Shown here: positions 17,633 through 27,544 of the stretch, piece by piece
How positions within the stretch are numbered: position 1 is the stretch's first letter
Layout of the letters: each line of letters opens with the position of its first letter
Assembly (NCBI RefSeq): GCF_005405125.1
Contig: NZ_BJDL01000001.1
Coordinates: forward strand, 83,745 to 147,744
DNA length: 64,000 nt
Direction of reading: 5' to 3'
Origin: Lactiplantibacillus songbeiensis
GTDB taxonomy: Bacteria; Bacillota; Bacilli; Lactobacillales; Lactobacillaceae
Position numbers and translations under genes: made by a program
Notes under the pieces: model-generated
The model's database searches: none
What the model was told of the DNA's origin: nothing
The model's input: only the letters and a program-made list of their open reading frames with translations

Positions 17633-18514
17633 TTACTTTTTTAATACCTCACACCAATCTTCAGGAAATCCCCAGTCGTTTAAACTGACATTTTCCAAGG
17701 TTCTTGTATAATCACAGAGTTCATCAATACAAGAATTATAATATGCTGAACTGAAGCACAGTTCGCGTAAAATATAAAAAGCTGGAAAAACGGTTGCTTT
17801 CCTTAATTCTGGACAAGATGTTATATCTGTTTTAAAAAATTTAGGCGAAGTAGAAAAGGTCCGTTTAAATGTCCGACTATTATGTGCACAGCAGTTACGC
17901 GCCAATGTTAAATAATGTAGCCAGTTCTCCAACCTTTTATTAGTTAAGCCACCATATGTGCCTCTAACGAAATCCTTTTGATCTTCAGTTTGTAAATCTG
18001 AAAAGAACTTAGAAAATGTTCCTAGCGAACACATCTCAAATACAACCCATAACGGAAATGTATTCTCGTAGTCATCTCGATAATGTTTAACATATAATTC
18101 ATTACGCGTCCCAGCCTTCTTTGCATCATCACTAATTTTATCTAAAAAATCAGTTTTATAGTCAATTGCGCGGAAGAATCCATCATCCGCATAGCAGAGA
18201 GGATCATATTTTAACGCTAAAAAATTACCTAATCTTGACTTAATCTGTGTTTCGACACGTACGATTAAACTAAGTAACAACATATGCATTTTTTGATCCA
18301 ACATGTAGGCACCATACACTTGCTCAAATGTCACATTATTATCAAAGTGATCCTTTGAATCATAGAATGGAAAGCAGTACCCTTTAAACTTGAAATAACC
18401 AATATTTTCAAGTTTTTGTTTTACTTCTTCTGAGTTAGTAACTTTCAACCCTCGTTGGAACAAAATATCGACTTGCTGCCCAACTGTTGTTGCGGCACGT
18501 TCATATTTTCCCAT
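17633..18514 (-). CDS. Abi_2 (AbiD/AbiF) family abortive-infection protein
   Basis: About 293 residues beginning MGKYERAATTVGQQVDILFQ. Abi_2 features are GLKVTNSEEVKQKLENIGYF, FKGYCFPFY, a YMLDQKMHMLLLSLIVRVET helix and the HEPN-like ARNCCAHNSRTF (R-x4-H, a probable RNase site). The start at 18514 has GGAGAAAATATA; the ORF extends to 18592 without a site. The AT content is visibly higher than in trpS and dus on either side, which suggests acquisition by transfer. Homologues block phage growth by disabling the infected cell. It stands alone with its own terminator. Confidence 0.85.
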   Translation of the reverse strand: MGKYERAATTVGQQVDILFQRGLKVTNSEEVKQKLENIGYFKFKGYCFPFYDSKDHFDNNVTFEQVYGAYMLDQKMHMLLLSLIVRVETQIKSRLGNFLALKYDPLCYADDGFFRAIDYKTDFLDKISDDAKKAGTRNELYVKHYRDDYENTFPLWVVFEMCSLGTFSKFFSDLQTEDQKDFVRGTYGGLTNKRLENWLHYLTLARNCCAHNSRTFKRTFSTSPKFFKTDITSCPELRKATVFPAFYILRELCFSSAYYNSCIDELCDYTRTLENVSLNDWGFPEDWCEVLKK

Positions 18515-18637
18515 TATATTTTCTCCAATGTACAAAAAAGTCCTCACTTGGGCCACATTGCTAAGAGGTGTGTGAGGTGCTGTTGATATCATAGTACCTT
18601 ACACTCTAATTTTTTTCAAGCATAGCATCACTCTAAT

Positions 18638-18673
18638 AAAAAAATTGCCGCCGCTTTTTTTAAGTGACGACAA
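18638..18673 (-). terminator. trpS terminator
   Basis: TTGTCGTC/GGCGGCAA stem (wobbles) with an A-rich loop, then a seven-U run, 14 bases after the trpS stop codon. Confidence 0.75.
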
Positions 18674-18686
18674 TTTTTATTAAGCC

Positions 18687-19718
<1,032 letters not shown>

Positions 19719-19732
19719 CTATTTATTGATAC

Positions 19733-19962
19733 AAAAAAATCCCAATCAACTATTACTAGTCAATTAGGACGCATTACCGTGGTACCACCTAAATTGCAGA
19801 AACTGTTTCTGCCACTCATTACGCCGATAAGGGTGGGTACCCGGTCTAAACTCCGAATCTCCAAAAAGCCAATTCGATTGTCCCTCCTAGCTTGCAGCAA
19901 TTGCTAGGTCTCTGTTGGTTGGACGCCCTACCGTTCTTTTCTTCAACGATTATTTGATACTA
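19733..19962 (-). promoter_or_regulatory. T-box riboswitch of trpS
   Basis: Leftward leader with the conserved GGTGGTACCACGG antiterminator/T-box at 19785-19800. The terminator stem CCTAATTGACTA/TAGTTGATTGGG (19741-19768) is followed by seven U residues (19734-19740). An extended stem-I region with CCTAG/CTAGG arms lies near 19880-19905. A tryptophan (UGG) specifier is expected; several TGG triplets are present and I could not assign which is used. Confidence 0.92.
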
Positions 19963-20078
19963 GTGTAAGCGTTACGCGCGCTGGTGTCAAAGTTAGTTTT
20001 TCAAGTAATGATTTTTGTTGAAATCTTCAAAAATCATTAGCGTTTATCTAATTTTAATACGCTTGGTACTAGTTGAAA

Positions 20079-20240
20079 TTGCCGCCTGCCGGTTGGATTC
20101 TAAAATGCTGGAACGCCATGGGCCATTTTGAAGCCAAAGTGCGGTCTTCAAAACTGGCCTTGGCCTAAGTCCGAGCACCCCACTCGCACTAAAGCCAACG
20201 ACACGGCTGAGCATTTTAGAATCCAACCTCTCGGCTAACT
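20079..20240 (-). repeat. Structured intergenic repeat, family B (copy B1)
   Basis: A diverged relative of family A with the same plan: GGTTGG border, outer arms GGATTCTAAAATGCT/AGCATTTTAGAATCC, then inner hairpins TTTTGAAG/CTTCAAAA and CTTGGCCTAAGTCCGAG/CTCGCACTAAAGCCAAC-type arms. The core reads GGAACGCCATGG instead of GGAACGTGGTGG. Confidence 0.8.
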
Positions 20241-20285
20241 AACAGGAATCAAATAATTAATCGTTAATTTTTTAATTTCCGTTAG

Positions 20286-20438
20286 TTAACGCCGAGCGGT
20301 CCAGAATTGGCTCAGTGGTGTCGTTTATCTTAGTCGGTGATTTTCCGACTTAGATAAAGCCCGGCTTGTGAGACCGGTCTGTGGCTCGCAAACGCGGCCA
20401 CCACGTTCCAGCCGATTCTGGGCCAACCAGAGTGGCAA
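20286..20438 (+). repeat. Structured intergenic repeat, family A (copy A4)
   Basis: Forward copy with outer arms CCAGAATTGGCT/AGCCGATTCTGG, hairpin TTATCTTAGTCGG/CCGACTTAGATAA and hairpin TTGTGAG/CTCGCAA. The right end is 40 bases from the stop codon of the leftward nitrilase-family gene. Confidence 0.9.
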
Positions 20439-20477
20439 TTTAAGCCAACTAGCAACAAATCAATTTTATCCTAAATG

Positions 20478-21254
20478 CTAATACAACTCAGTCCGCCGAT
20501 CCGCAAAGACTGGCATACTCCCCCGAACGGCAGCCACCTGCTGCAAGTCTATTGTCGCGGTCACCACAGTTGGTTGATCCTGCGTTTCGGCGACCACTTG
20601 CCCCAGCGGATCAATCACTAATGATTGACCGCCAAAGTCATTATCAGGATCACTACCGACGCGATTAACTGCCACAACGTAGGCCTGATTTTCAATGGCC
20701 CGTGCTTGCAACAGGAGCCGCCATTGTGGCAGGCGCACGGTTGGCCACTCGGCTGAGACAAAAATTACTTGTGGTCCCTGGGCAGCTTGCTTGCGTAACC
20801 ATTCGGGGAAACGGATGTCATAACAGATGACGCCCATCGCTGGCACCTCATCGAGTACAAATCGATTCTCAGTCCGACCAGCTGTAATATAGCGGTCTTC
20901 ACGCATCAATCCGAAACGATGGACTTTATCGTAGCGACTCAGTAATTTCCCTTGCCGATTAACAACTAACATTTCATTATAGTAGTGACCGTTGCGGGCC
21001 ACCGCCACCGAACCACCTACGATATTAATCTGGTATTGCCGTGCCAAATCAGTTAGAACCGTTTGCGTCCGAACGCCATTGAAATCTGCCAATTGGTCAA
21101 GCGCTGTTAAGGCATAGCCGGTATTCCACATTTCTGGCAAAACGACCACATCCGCCTGCTGAACAGCGGCCTGTTTGATTGCGGCCGCAACGCGACGATA
21201 ATTCTCATCTGGATCACCGAACTTAATATCAATTTGTGCTAACGCTACTTGCAT
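20478..21254 (-). CDS. Carbon-nitrogen hydrolase (nitrilase family, omega-amidase-like)
   Basis: A 258-residue cytosolic amidase. The Glu-Lys-Cys triad is visible: PEMW (Glu), KVHRFG (Lys) and GVICYDIRFPE (Cys). Length and the YDIRFPEW context fit the YafV/MtnU branch, which hydrolyses alpha-keto-omega-amides such as 2-oxoglutaramate or 2-oxosuccinamate. No methionine-salvage genes lie next to it, so the substrate is uncertain. Confidence 0.88.
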   Translation of the reverse strand: MQVALAQIDIKFGDPDENYRRVAAAIKQAAVQQADVVVLPEMWNTGYALTALDQLADFNGVRTQTVLTDLARQYQINIVGGSVAVARNGHYYNEMLVVNRQGKLLSRYDKVHRFGLMREDRYITAGRTENRFVLDEVPAMGVICYDIRFPEWLRKQAAQGPQVIFVSAEWPTVRLPQWRLLLQARAIENQAYVVAVNRVGSDPDNDFGGQSLVIDPLGQVVAETQDQPTVVTATIDLQQVAAVRGSMPVFADRRTELY

Positions 21255-21426
21255 CTCGTCACCCGTTTTTTATTAGAATTATTAAAATAATCTTAGAATA
21301 AAGTGGCATTAGTTGCAAGCACATTCATTCGTTAAAATGCAGGCGCTTTGATTGACAGCGCTCCTAAATCCGCCTAGAATTGTTCAAGCTATTTACACGA
21401 GAATTTAAACGGGAGGCTGGCTGCCA

Positions 21427-23736
21427 ATGACAACACCAGATCAAGAACAACAACAAGAACAGCGCCGAGTAGATACGGTCGTTAAACAGATCAAGGCTCG
21501 CGCTAAAGAGACCGACCGTTTGGTGGCTAAGGCCCACCATGATACCGACATCATTCAAAAAAACTACGGTGACAACAACTCCGTCAATACCTTTGAAGTT
21601 GATGACCGGATTGAAACCAACGCCGAACTGCAACAACAAAAACAAATGGTCGAACGAGCTGTCGAATCTGAAGCCATCTTAAATCGACAAGTTGGTGTTT
21701 TAAAAGACCTCAGCAACTCACCTTACTTTGGCCGCATTGACATCCAAGATGACCCCGCAGATGATCCCGAACGCCTCTACATCGGGACCGCTTCGTTTGT
21801 CGATGAACATCAAAACTTTCTCGTCTACGACTGGCGCGCCCCAATTTCTTCCGTTTACTATAATGGGACGCTCGGCAAAGTCGCCTACCAAGCACCCGCT
21901 GGCGAACAAACAACCGAGCTATTGAAGAAACGCCAATTCCAGATTGATCATGGTCAGATCAACAACATGTTCGATACGAACGAGACCGTTGGTGATGAGA
22001 TTCTGCAATCCGTTCTCGGAGAACAAAACGATGCCTATATGCAAAACATCGTGGCCACGATTCAAAAAGAACAAAATGATATCATTCGTGATACTTACAG
22101 TGACCTATTAGTCGTCCAAGGCGTCGCCGGGTCTGGAAAGACCTCCGCGATCTTACAGCGGATCGCCTTTCTGTTATACCATTCACGCGCTTCACTCGAA
22201 GCTGACCAGATGGTGTTATTCTCACCTAACCGGCTATTCAGCCACTATATTTCGGAGGTCTTGCCGAGTTTAGGGGAACGTAATATGCGCCAAGTGACGT
22301 TAGCGGAATTCCTCAGTGCCCGTTTTCAAGGCCTAACCGTCCAAAGTCTCTTTGAACGCTACGAAAGTGACCAACAAGCCCCAGCGACCAGTGCGGCGAT
22401 TCGTGACTTTCAAGAAGGGGCCGCCTTTATGGCCCAAGTTGACGCCTATTGTCACCAGTTACCGGCTGACAAGCTGCGGTTCACTAACATCGTCTTCAAC
22501 GGCGATGTCTTCTTCACCCGCGCAGAAATCACAGCGATTGCCACTAGCTTACCCACTGCCATGCAACCAGCTGACCGGTTCTTAGCTATCAAGAACACGT
22601 TGATCAAACGACTTAAACACCGCATCGATCATGAAGCTCAAGCTGATTGGGTCAACGAACAGATCGACCAATTATCGGATGAAGCCTATCACGACTTACT
22701 TGGTGACAAACGCCGTGGCGCCTTTCAATCGTTGGATGATGAAGTCTTCTATATTGGTAAGCAAATCGTAACCAAGCGCTTGCGCCAAGTTTATGATGCC
22801 ATTTATAACGGCTATTTCTTAGATACTTATGAACAATACAATGATTTCTTAGCTCAAGTCGACTGTCCAGCCGCGGTTACCGAAACCGATTGGAACGCAC
22901 GAATCAAAGCCTTCCGTGCCGGAATTGAATACCACCGGATTGACTTAATTGACTGCGCGCCGCTCTTATTATTACGCGATATTTTAACCGGTAGCGGACA
23001 AAATCGACGCATGCAATACCTATTCGTCGATGAGATGCAAGATTACTCGTTAGCGCAATTGCTTTACATTAAGCACGCCTTTCCACTTGCCAAGTTCACC
23101 CTACTAGGTGACAGTGAGCAAGCCCTATTCAAAGGAATCGAACAACCTAAACAGTTACTAGAACGTTTACGCGATGCCTTTCAGGTACGGCGGGCTAATT
23201 TAATTACGTTGAATAAGAGTTATCGGTCGACCTTACAAATCACGAATTTCGCTAAAGCGCTTTTACCAGATGGCGACCAGATTCAAGCCTTTACACGAGA
23301 GGGCGCCTTACCGAAAGTGATGATTCGTTACGATGAAGATAGTGCCTTACAAGGTTTACTGACGGAAGTTCATCAGCAGCTTGAACACACCCACACGGTC
23401 GCTGTTTTGACACGGAATATGGCAGATAGCAAGAAAGTCTACCAATTCTTGAAACATCATACCGTGGCGACATTGATGGCGGATAGTGACCGGACGATGC
23501 CACAGGGCGTCATTGTCTTGCCGATTTACTTAGCTAAAGGGTTAGAATTCGATGCCGTCATTGCCTATGACATTTCCGCTCAGAACTACCCAGATGCGAA
23601 TTCAGTTGGCTTACTCTATACGATTGCGTCACGGGCAATGCACCACCTAACGCTACTCAGCGTTGGTGATGTCTCACCATTAATCGTACATCTTGATCCC
23701 ACGTTATTTACCATTGAACATCAAGTCCGCGTCTAA
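21427..23736 (+). CDS. helD: RNA polymerase recycling ATPase HelD (UvrD/Rep-like)
   Basis: A 769-residue superfamily-1 motor that removes stalled RNA polymerase from DNA. The N-terminal coiled coil (about 1-110, Gln/Lys/Arg/Glu-rich) inserts into the polymerase secondary channel in known HelD. The 1A domain has Walker A GVAGSGKTS at about 231-239; Walker B is FVDEMQDYS; motif III LLGDSEQALF; motif IV region NKSYRST; motif VI region YTIASRAMHHL. AGGC-rich site before ATG 21427. Single gene with its own terminator. Confidence 0.92.
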   Translation: MTTPDQEQQQEQRRVDTVVKQIKARAKETDRLVAKAHHDTDIIQKNYGDNNSVNTFEVDDRIETNAELQQQKQMVERAVESEAILNRQVGVLKDLSNSPYFGRIDIQDDPADDPERLYIGTASFVDEHQNFLVYDWRAPISSVYYNGTLGKVAYQAPAGEQTTELLKKRQFQIDHGQINNMFDTNETVGDEILQSVLGEQNDAYMQNIVATIQKEQNDIIRDTYSDLLVVQGVAGSGKTSAILQRIAFLLYHSRASLEADQMVLFSPNRLFSHYISEVLPSLGERNMRQVTLAEFLSARFQGLTVQSLFERYESDQQAPATSAAIRDFQEGAAFMAQVDAYCHQLPADKLRFTNIVFNGDVFFTRAEITAIATSLPTAMQPADRFLAIKNTLIKRLKHRIDHEAQADWVNEQIDQLSDEAYHDLLGDKRRGAFQSLDDEVFYIGKQIVTKRLRQVYDAIYNGYFLDTYEQYNDFLAQVDCPAAVTETDWNARIKAFRAGIEYHRIDLIDCAPLLLLRDILTGSGQNRRMQYLFVDEMQDYSLAQLLYIKHAFPLAKFTLLGDSEQALFKGIEQPKQLLERLRDAFQVRRANLITLNKSYRSTLQITNFAKALLPDGDQIQAFTREGALPKVMIRYDEDSALQGLLTEVHQQLEHTHTVAVLTRNMADSKKVYQFLKHHTVATLMADSDRTMPQGVIVLPIYLAKGLEFDAVIAYDISAQNYPDANSVGLLYTIASRAMHHLTLLSVGDVSPLIVHLDPTLFTIEHQVRV

Positions 23737-23752
23737 CTACCGGGCACTAAAA

Positions 23753-23788
23753 AACATCTTCAGCTAATTTAGCCGAAGATGTTTTTTT
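23753..23788 (+). terminator. helD terminator
   Basis: AACATCTTC/GAAGATGTT stem followed by seven T residues, 17 bases past the stop codon. Confidence 0.9.
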
Positions 23789-23815
23789 AATAAGTTAAGT
23801 TTTGATTGATGCAAA

Positions 23816-23968
23816 TTGCCACTCTGGTTGGCCTAGAATTGGCTGGAACGTGGTGGCCACGTTTTTGAGCCACAGAGCAGTCTCAAAAGCCGGGCTTTAT
23901 CTAAGTCGGAAAACCACCGACTAAGATAAACGACACCACTGAGCCAATTCTAGTCCGCCCGGCGTTAA
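23816..23968 (-). repeat. Structured intergenic repeat, family A (copy A5)
   Basis: Reverse copy. Outer arms AGAATTGGCT/AGCCAATTCT are perfect; inner hairpins TTTTGAG/CTCAAAA and TTATCTAAGTCGG/CCGACTAAGATAA. It faces copy A6 to form an inverted A-A pair filling the helD-antiporter gap. Confidence 0.9.
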
Positions 23969-24015
23969 AAAGTCTTACTTTCAAGTTAGTCGTCAACCAT
24001 ATTAATCCGATCATT

Positions 24016-24174
24016 CAGCGTAGGGCGGGCTGGATGACGCTCAGTGGTGTCGTTTGACTTGAGCTGGGGGATTTTTCCCAGTTCTAGTCAAAGCCCGGCT
24101 TGAAAGACCGCTTCTCAGGCTTTCAAACGCGGCCACCACGTTCCAGCGTCAGTCCAGACCAACCGTAGCGGCAA
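24016..24174 (+). repeat. Structured intergenic repeat, family A (copy A6)
   Basis: Forward copy with strongly changed stems that still pair: outer CTGGATGACGCT/AGCGTCAGTCCAG, hairpin TTTGACT..CTGGG/CCCAG..AGTCAAA, hairpin TTGAAAG/CTTTCAA. The right end is 12 bases from the antiporter stop codon. Confidence 0.9.
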
Positions 24175-24185
24175 CCTAAACTAGT

Positions 24186-25367
24186 TTACGCCGACTTATC
24201 GCTAACCACTAACTTTGGTGCCCGGTTAATGGCGTCTTTTAGGACAAATGGTGCAATGATGGTGACCAGAATAATGACTAAAATAACGTCTGAATAATAA
24301 TCGCCGGATAATAAATGCGCAGAGAATCCAATTTGAGCCGTGATCAATGCCATTTCACCACGAGAAATCATCCCCGCACCGACCAGATAATTACTCGACC
24401 CACTAAAACCGTTCAAGCGAGCGCCCAGGCCACAACCGACTAATTTCGTTAGGACACCCAAGACCGTCATCACCGCAATGAATGGTAGTGCTGCCCAGAA
24501 ACCGTCAAACGTCATATTCAACCCAACGCTGGCGAAAAACAACGGAATAAACATCGTATAGCCGACCGGTTCCACACTGATATCGACTTGGTGCTGATAG
24601 TCAGTTTGAGCAACCGCGACCCCGGCGAAGAATGCGCCAATCGCACCACTCAGGCCGACTAAATCCGCAACCCAAGCCATTGCCAAACAAATGATAATCG
24701 CTATAATCGTGGGACTGGCTGCCATCAAAAGATGGTCACTCAGTTGCATCAAATACGGTGCAACCCACTTCACTAATAAGAAGACGCCCACAAAAAACGC
24801 GACTTGTTCCAATAAGACGATACCGATATTAGATTGCGTCCCACTACCAGAGTCACCCATCATCGAAATCATCAGACTTAACAAAATGACCCCAATAATA
24901 TCATCCGCGACGGCTGCACCGAGAATCGTCGCGCCCTCTTTAGTATCCAGTGCCTTGAACTCTTTTAACACTTCGACGGAAATAGAGACTGACGTGGCCG
25001 AAAAGATCACGCCGATAAACAATGACTCAAACCACGTAAAGTGAAATAACCGACTCGTGACCCCCATAATTACGACTGGAAAAATCACACCGATGACGGC
25101 CACAATAATAGCTGGCCGCAAATACTTCTTTAGCAACGTCAGATTACTTTCCAAGCCACCAATAAACATCAGGACAATCACCCCGATGTCCGAAAACGTT
25201 TGGACGAGGGTATTGAGCTGGACCCAATTTAAAATCGCCGGTCCCAGCAAAACGCCCACCAAAATTTCCCCAATCACGGCCGGAATCCCGGCACGATGGG
25301 CAAAGTGTCCCGCTAAGGTCGTCGCAACTAATAATAAACACAAAGTTCCTAAAAAGCTCACTGCCAT
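24186..25367 (-). CDS. Na+/H+ antiporter, CPA2 (NapA/KefB-like) family
   Basis: A 393-residue membrane protein with about 12-13 helices. CPA2 signatures are HFAHRAGIPAVIGEILVGVLLGP, SATSVSISVEVLKE, and GAAVADDIIGVILL with the paired acidic residues (DD) of the ion-binding site. There is no C-terminal RCK/TrkA domain, as in the simple NapA type. It likely exchanges Na+ (or K+) for H+. brnQ ends 36 bases upstream, so they may share a transcript. Confidence 0.88.
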   Translation of the reverse strand: MAVSFLGTLCLLLVATTLAGHFAHRAGIPAVIGEILVGVLLGPAILNWVQLNTLVQTFSDIGVIVLMFIGGLESNLTLLKKYLRPAIIVAVIGVIFPVVIMGVTSRLFHFTWFESLFIGVIFSATSVSISVEVLKEFKALDTKEGATILGAAVADDIIGVILLSLMISMMGDSGSGTQSNIGIVLLEQVAFFVGVFLLVKWVAPYLMQLSDHLLMAASPTIIAIIICLAMAWVADLVGLSGAIGAFFAGVAVAQTDYQHQVDISVEPVGYTMFIPLFFASVGLNMTFDGFWAALPFIAVMTVLGVLTKLVGCGLGARLNGFSGSSNYLVGAGMISRGEMALITAQIGFSAHLLSGDYYSDVILVIILVTIIAPFVLKDAINRAPKLVVSDKSA

Positions 25368-25403
25368 CCATCCTTTAAATATGTCGTAAGTTCATGATAC
25401 ACC

Positions 25404-26780
25404 TTAATCTTGATTCGTTTTGTAACTGCGCGCTGCCAAGGTCCGTTGAATCAGGTAGCCACCCAGGCCAATCGCTAATCCAATCAACGCTGGGACCACC
25501 CAGTCCATACCCAACTTCGCCATCGGTAAAGTTTTCGCATCCCAAGCTAATAAGTGTTGCGCCCAACCTTGTCGCGTCACGATTGCGGGAGCCGAACCCA
25601 GCGCATCGAATAATGCTGGTATCAAAGTAAACCCAGTCGTCCAACGATAGACACCCGTATTACGATGAAATAGCGGTGACAGAATCGATAAGACGATCAA
25701 CGTAATCGCTAAAGGATACAAGAACATGAGCATTGGCGTTGACCAAGCGATAATCTGATCCAAACCAATATTGGCAATTAAGAACGAGGCGCCACAAGAA
25801 AGCCGATTCCAAGTTCGATAGGAAATCTTTGGGAATTTCACATGTAACGCTTCTGAAAATGACGATGCCAAGCCAACCGCCGTCGTTAAACAAGTTAACG
25901 TAGCCATAATCGCTAACATAATCTCCCCAGGAACGCCGAAGAACGCCTTGGCAATTTGTGAAAAGGCAATCCCGCCATCGACTGACAACTTAAAGTGGGT
26001 TAACGATGTCGCGCCAAGCCAGATTAAGCCGAGATAGATCAGTGCTTCTAGCGAAATGCTCAACAAACTAGATTTAGCAGCCGTTTTCGCAATCGCCGTT
26101 GGGTTATGCTGTCCTAACCCACGAATAACCGTGACAACGGCAATCCCGAATAGTAAAGCAGCTAAGGCATCCATCGTATTATACCCTTGTAAGAAGCCAT
26201 TCAGAAAAGCATGTTGCTGATAAGCCGTCGTCGTAGCGGTCATTTTCGCAATACCTAAAGGATGCGTAAACGCCATCCCAAAGATAACCGCTAGCAGAAT
26301 CAAAAAGGCCGGATTGAGCAACTTGCCGATCATGTCCACAATTCCCGTTGGTTTCCGGGAAGCCCAATAGGTGATACTGAAGAAAATCAATGAATAAATG
26401 AACAAGTAAAACGGGGCTTGACTGGTACTGATATGACTAGCAATCCCAATCTGAAACGGCGTTGTGGCCGTCCGTGGTGTTGCAAACAACGGGCCAAGGG
26501 TGGCGCAAGTTAGCATCATAAATGCTGTGGCGTAATGTTTGCCAATTGGCCGGGCAAGATCATAAATACCGGTACTGCGGGTAATACTAATCGCAATAAT
26601 GCCGAGTAACGGTAAGAGTGTCCCGGTCAATAAGAAGCCCCAACCAGCCGTTAACCAATGACTACCGGCCAATTGACCTAAATGAATCGGAAAGATAAGA
26701 TTACCGGCACCAAAGAACATGCCGAACAACATTGAACCGATAATGAGATAATGTTTGAATGTTAATTTTTGATTGGACAT
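25404..26780 (-). CDS. brnQ: Branched-chain amino acid transport protein, LIVCS family
   Basis: About 458 residues and 12 membrane segments. It imports Leu, Ile and Val with Na+ or H+. Family landmarks are the N-terminal GSMLFGMFFGAGNLIFPIHLGQLAG, RPIGKHYATAF, FLQGYNTMDALAALLFG and the SxFSEALHVKFP region. I start at ATG 26780 because GAGGAG sits 9 bases before it, not at TTG 26786. Controlled by the upstream T-box leader. Confidence 0.94.
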   Translation of the reverse strand: MSNQKLTFKHYLIIGSMLFGMFFGAGNLIFPIHLGQLAGSHWLTAGWGFLLTGTLLPLLGIIAISITRSTGIYDLARPIGKHYATAFMMLTCATLGPLFATPRTATTPFQIGIASHISTSQAPFYLFIYSLIFFSITYWASRKPTGIVDMIGKLLNPAFLILLAVIFGMAFTHPLGIAKMTATTTAYQQHAFLNGFLQGYNTMDALAALLFGIAVVTVIRGLGQHNPTAIAKTAAKSSLLSISLEALIYLGLIWLGATSLTHFKLSVDGGIAFSQIAKAFFGVPGEIMLAIMATLTCLTTAVGLASSFSEALHVKFPKISYRTWNRLSCGASFLIANIGLDQIIAWSTPMLMFLYPLAITLIVLSILSPLFHRNTGVYRWTTGFTLIPALFDALGSAPAIVTRQGWAQHLLAWDAKTLPMAKLGMDWVVPALIGLAIGLGGYLIQRTLAARSYKTNQD

Positions 26781-26877
26781 AAGCAAAGACTCCTCGTGTG
26801 TTGACTGTAGTAACGACAGCTAATTCGTCATTGCTTGGCACTCGACTAAGACCACCATAACTTGTTGTTTGAAACAT
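26701..26877 (-). CDS. Possible leader peptide ORF overlapping brnQ
   Basis: A 58-codon ORF starting at ATG 26877 behind a near-perfect AGGAGG, between the T-box terminator and brnQ. Its last ~80 bases overlap brnQ in another frame. The sequence (MFQTTSYGGLSRVPSNDELA...) resembles nothing I know. It could be a translated leader coupling ribosomes into brnQ, or chance. The Shine-Dalgarno is the main support. Confidence 0.35.
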   Translation of the reverse strand: MFQTTSYGGLSRVPSNDELAVVTTVNTRGVFAYVQSKINIQTLSHYRFNVVRHVLWCR

Positions 26878-26904
26878 GCACTCGTCCTCCTTCATCATCA
26901 AACG

Positions 26905-27235
26905 AAAAAAAGCGCCCTTTGAAAATCACTAGGATTTTCAAAGGGCGCTTGCGCGCGGTACCACCTTTGTTTGTGCTGGACATTTGTGTGTCCGGCAGCT
27001 TTGATCGCGTACAGTAGGGGTTGAAATGTGTTCGGCTCGACTACTTCTTCCACTTACTTAGAAGCAACCCGTCGCGCCTCACAGACTACGATACGTTCAC
27101 ACGATAATGGGTGTCCCCAGCCGACACTTACTGACGCTCGCATCGGCAGTTCACAGGTTACTTTCATGACTGGCTCAAGACTGACTTCCACTACCCGTCA
27201 GCTCCCTAGACTTGATCCCAGTTATTACTTTCCTG
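26905..27235 (-). promoter_or_regulatory. T-box riboswitch of brnQ
   Basis: Leftward leader with the conserved GGTGGTACCGCG element (26955-26967) and a long terminator stem GCGCCCTTTGAAAATC/GATTTTCAAAGGGCGC (26911-26948) with a U-run. Upstream GAAAGTAACCTGTGAA-type stem-I sequence lies near 27155-27170. Branched-chain amino acid specificity is inferred from the gene; an isoleucine ATT/ATC triplet near 27110 is one specifier candidate, not proven. The stem-III region (27018-27093) resembles repeat family C. Confidence 0.88.
27018..27093 (-). repeat. Short family-C-like segment inside the brnQ T-box
   Basis: The flanks TGAAATGTGTTCGGCTCGACT and GCAACCCGTCG match the two ends of repeat C1 (TGAAACGTGTTCGGCCCGACT and GCAACCCGTCG) and enclose a shorter hairpin. 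Confidence 0.6.
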
Positions 27236-27544
27236 ATCATCACAATTGTTTTCTCATTTATTTTTAATATTTGCAATCATAAACTCATTTTAATGTTTTG
27301 TCAACATCTGGTGCTAAGTTCATTTTTAACTGTTCTTCCAACCAGATTGATGCTTACCATTGAAATTTGTTTTGACCGACCAATCAAAAAGCGGTTACAA
27401 TACCTATAGTACGACATTTAGTGCTAGTTAAAAATATCGACTGATCGTTCATTTATAGCAACCCAGTCATTAACGACAGACCCACCAGGATTGGCGATTT
27501 AATCCAACTAGATCCTGTCAGATTTCTATATTGAGGTGACACCA

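Larger units (their letters stand above)
20058..20458. mobile_element. Composite B-A element (MITE-like), copy 1
   Basis: About 400 bp starting TACGCTTGGTACTAGTTG and ending in an imperfect inverse (CAACTAGCAACAA). It contains family-B unit (20079-20240, reverse) and family-A unit A4 (20286-20438, forward) joined by an AT-rich spacer. The same B-spacer-A order, including the spacer, recurs at 53189-53585 and 56542-56870. No coding capacity. Confidence 0.75.

Noticed and set aside
20044..20226. 60-codon ORF in the B1 repeat
   Set aside because: It follows the repeat sequence exactly; the repeat copies elsewhere do not keep the frame open.
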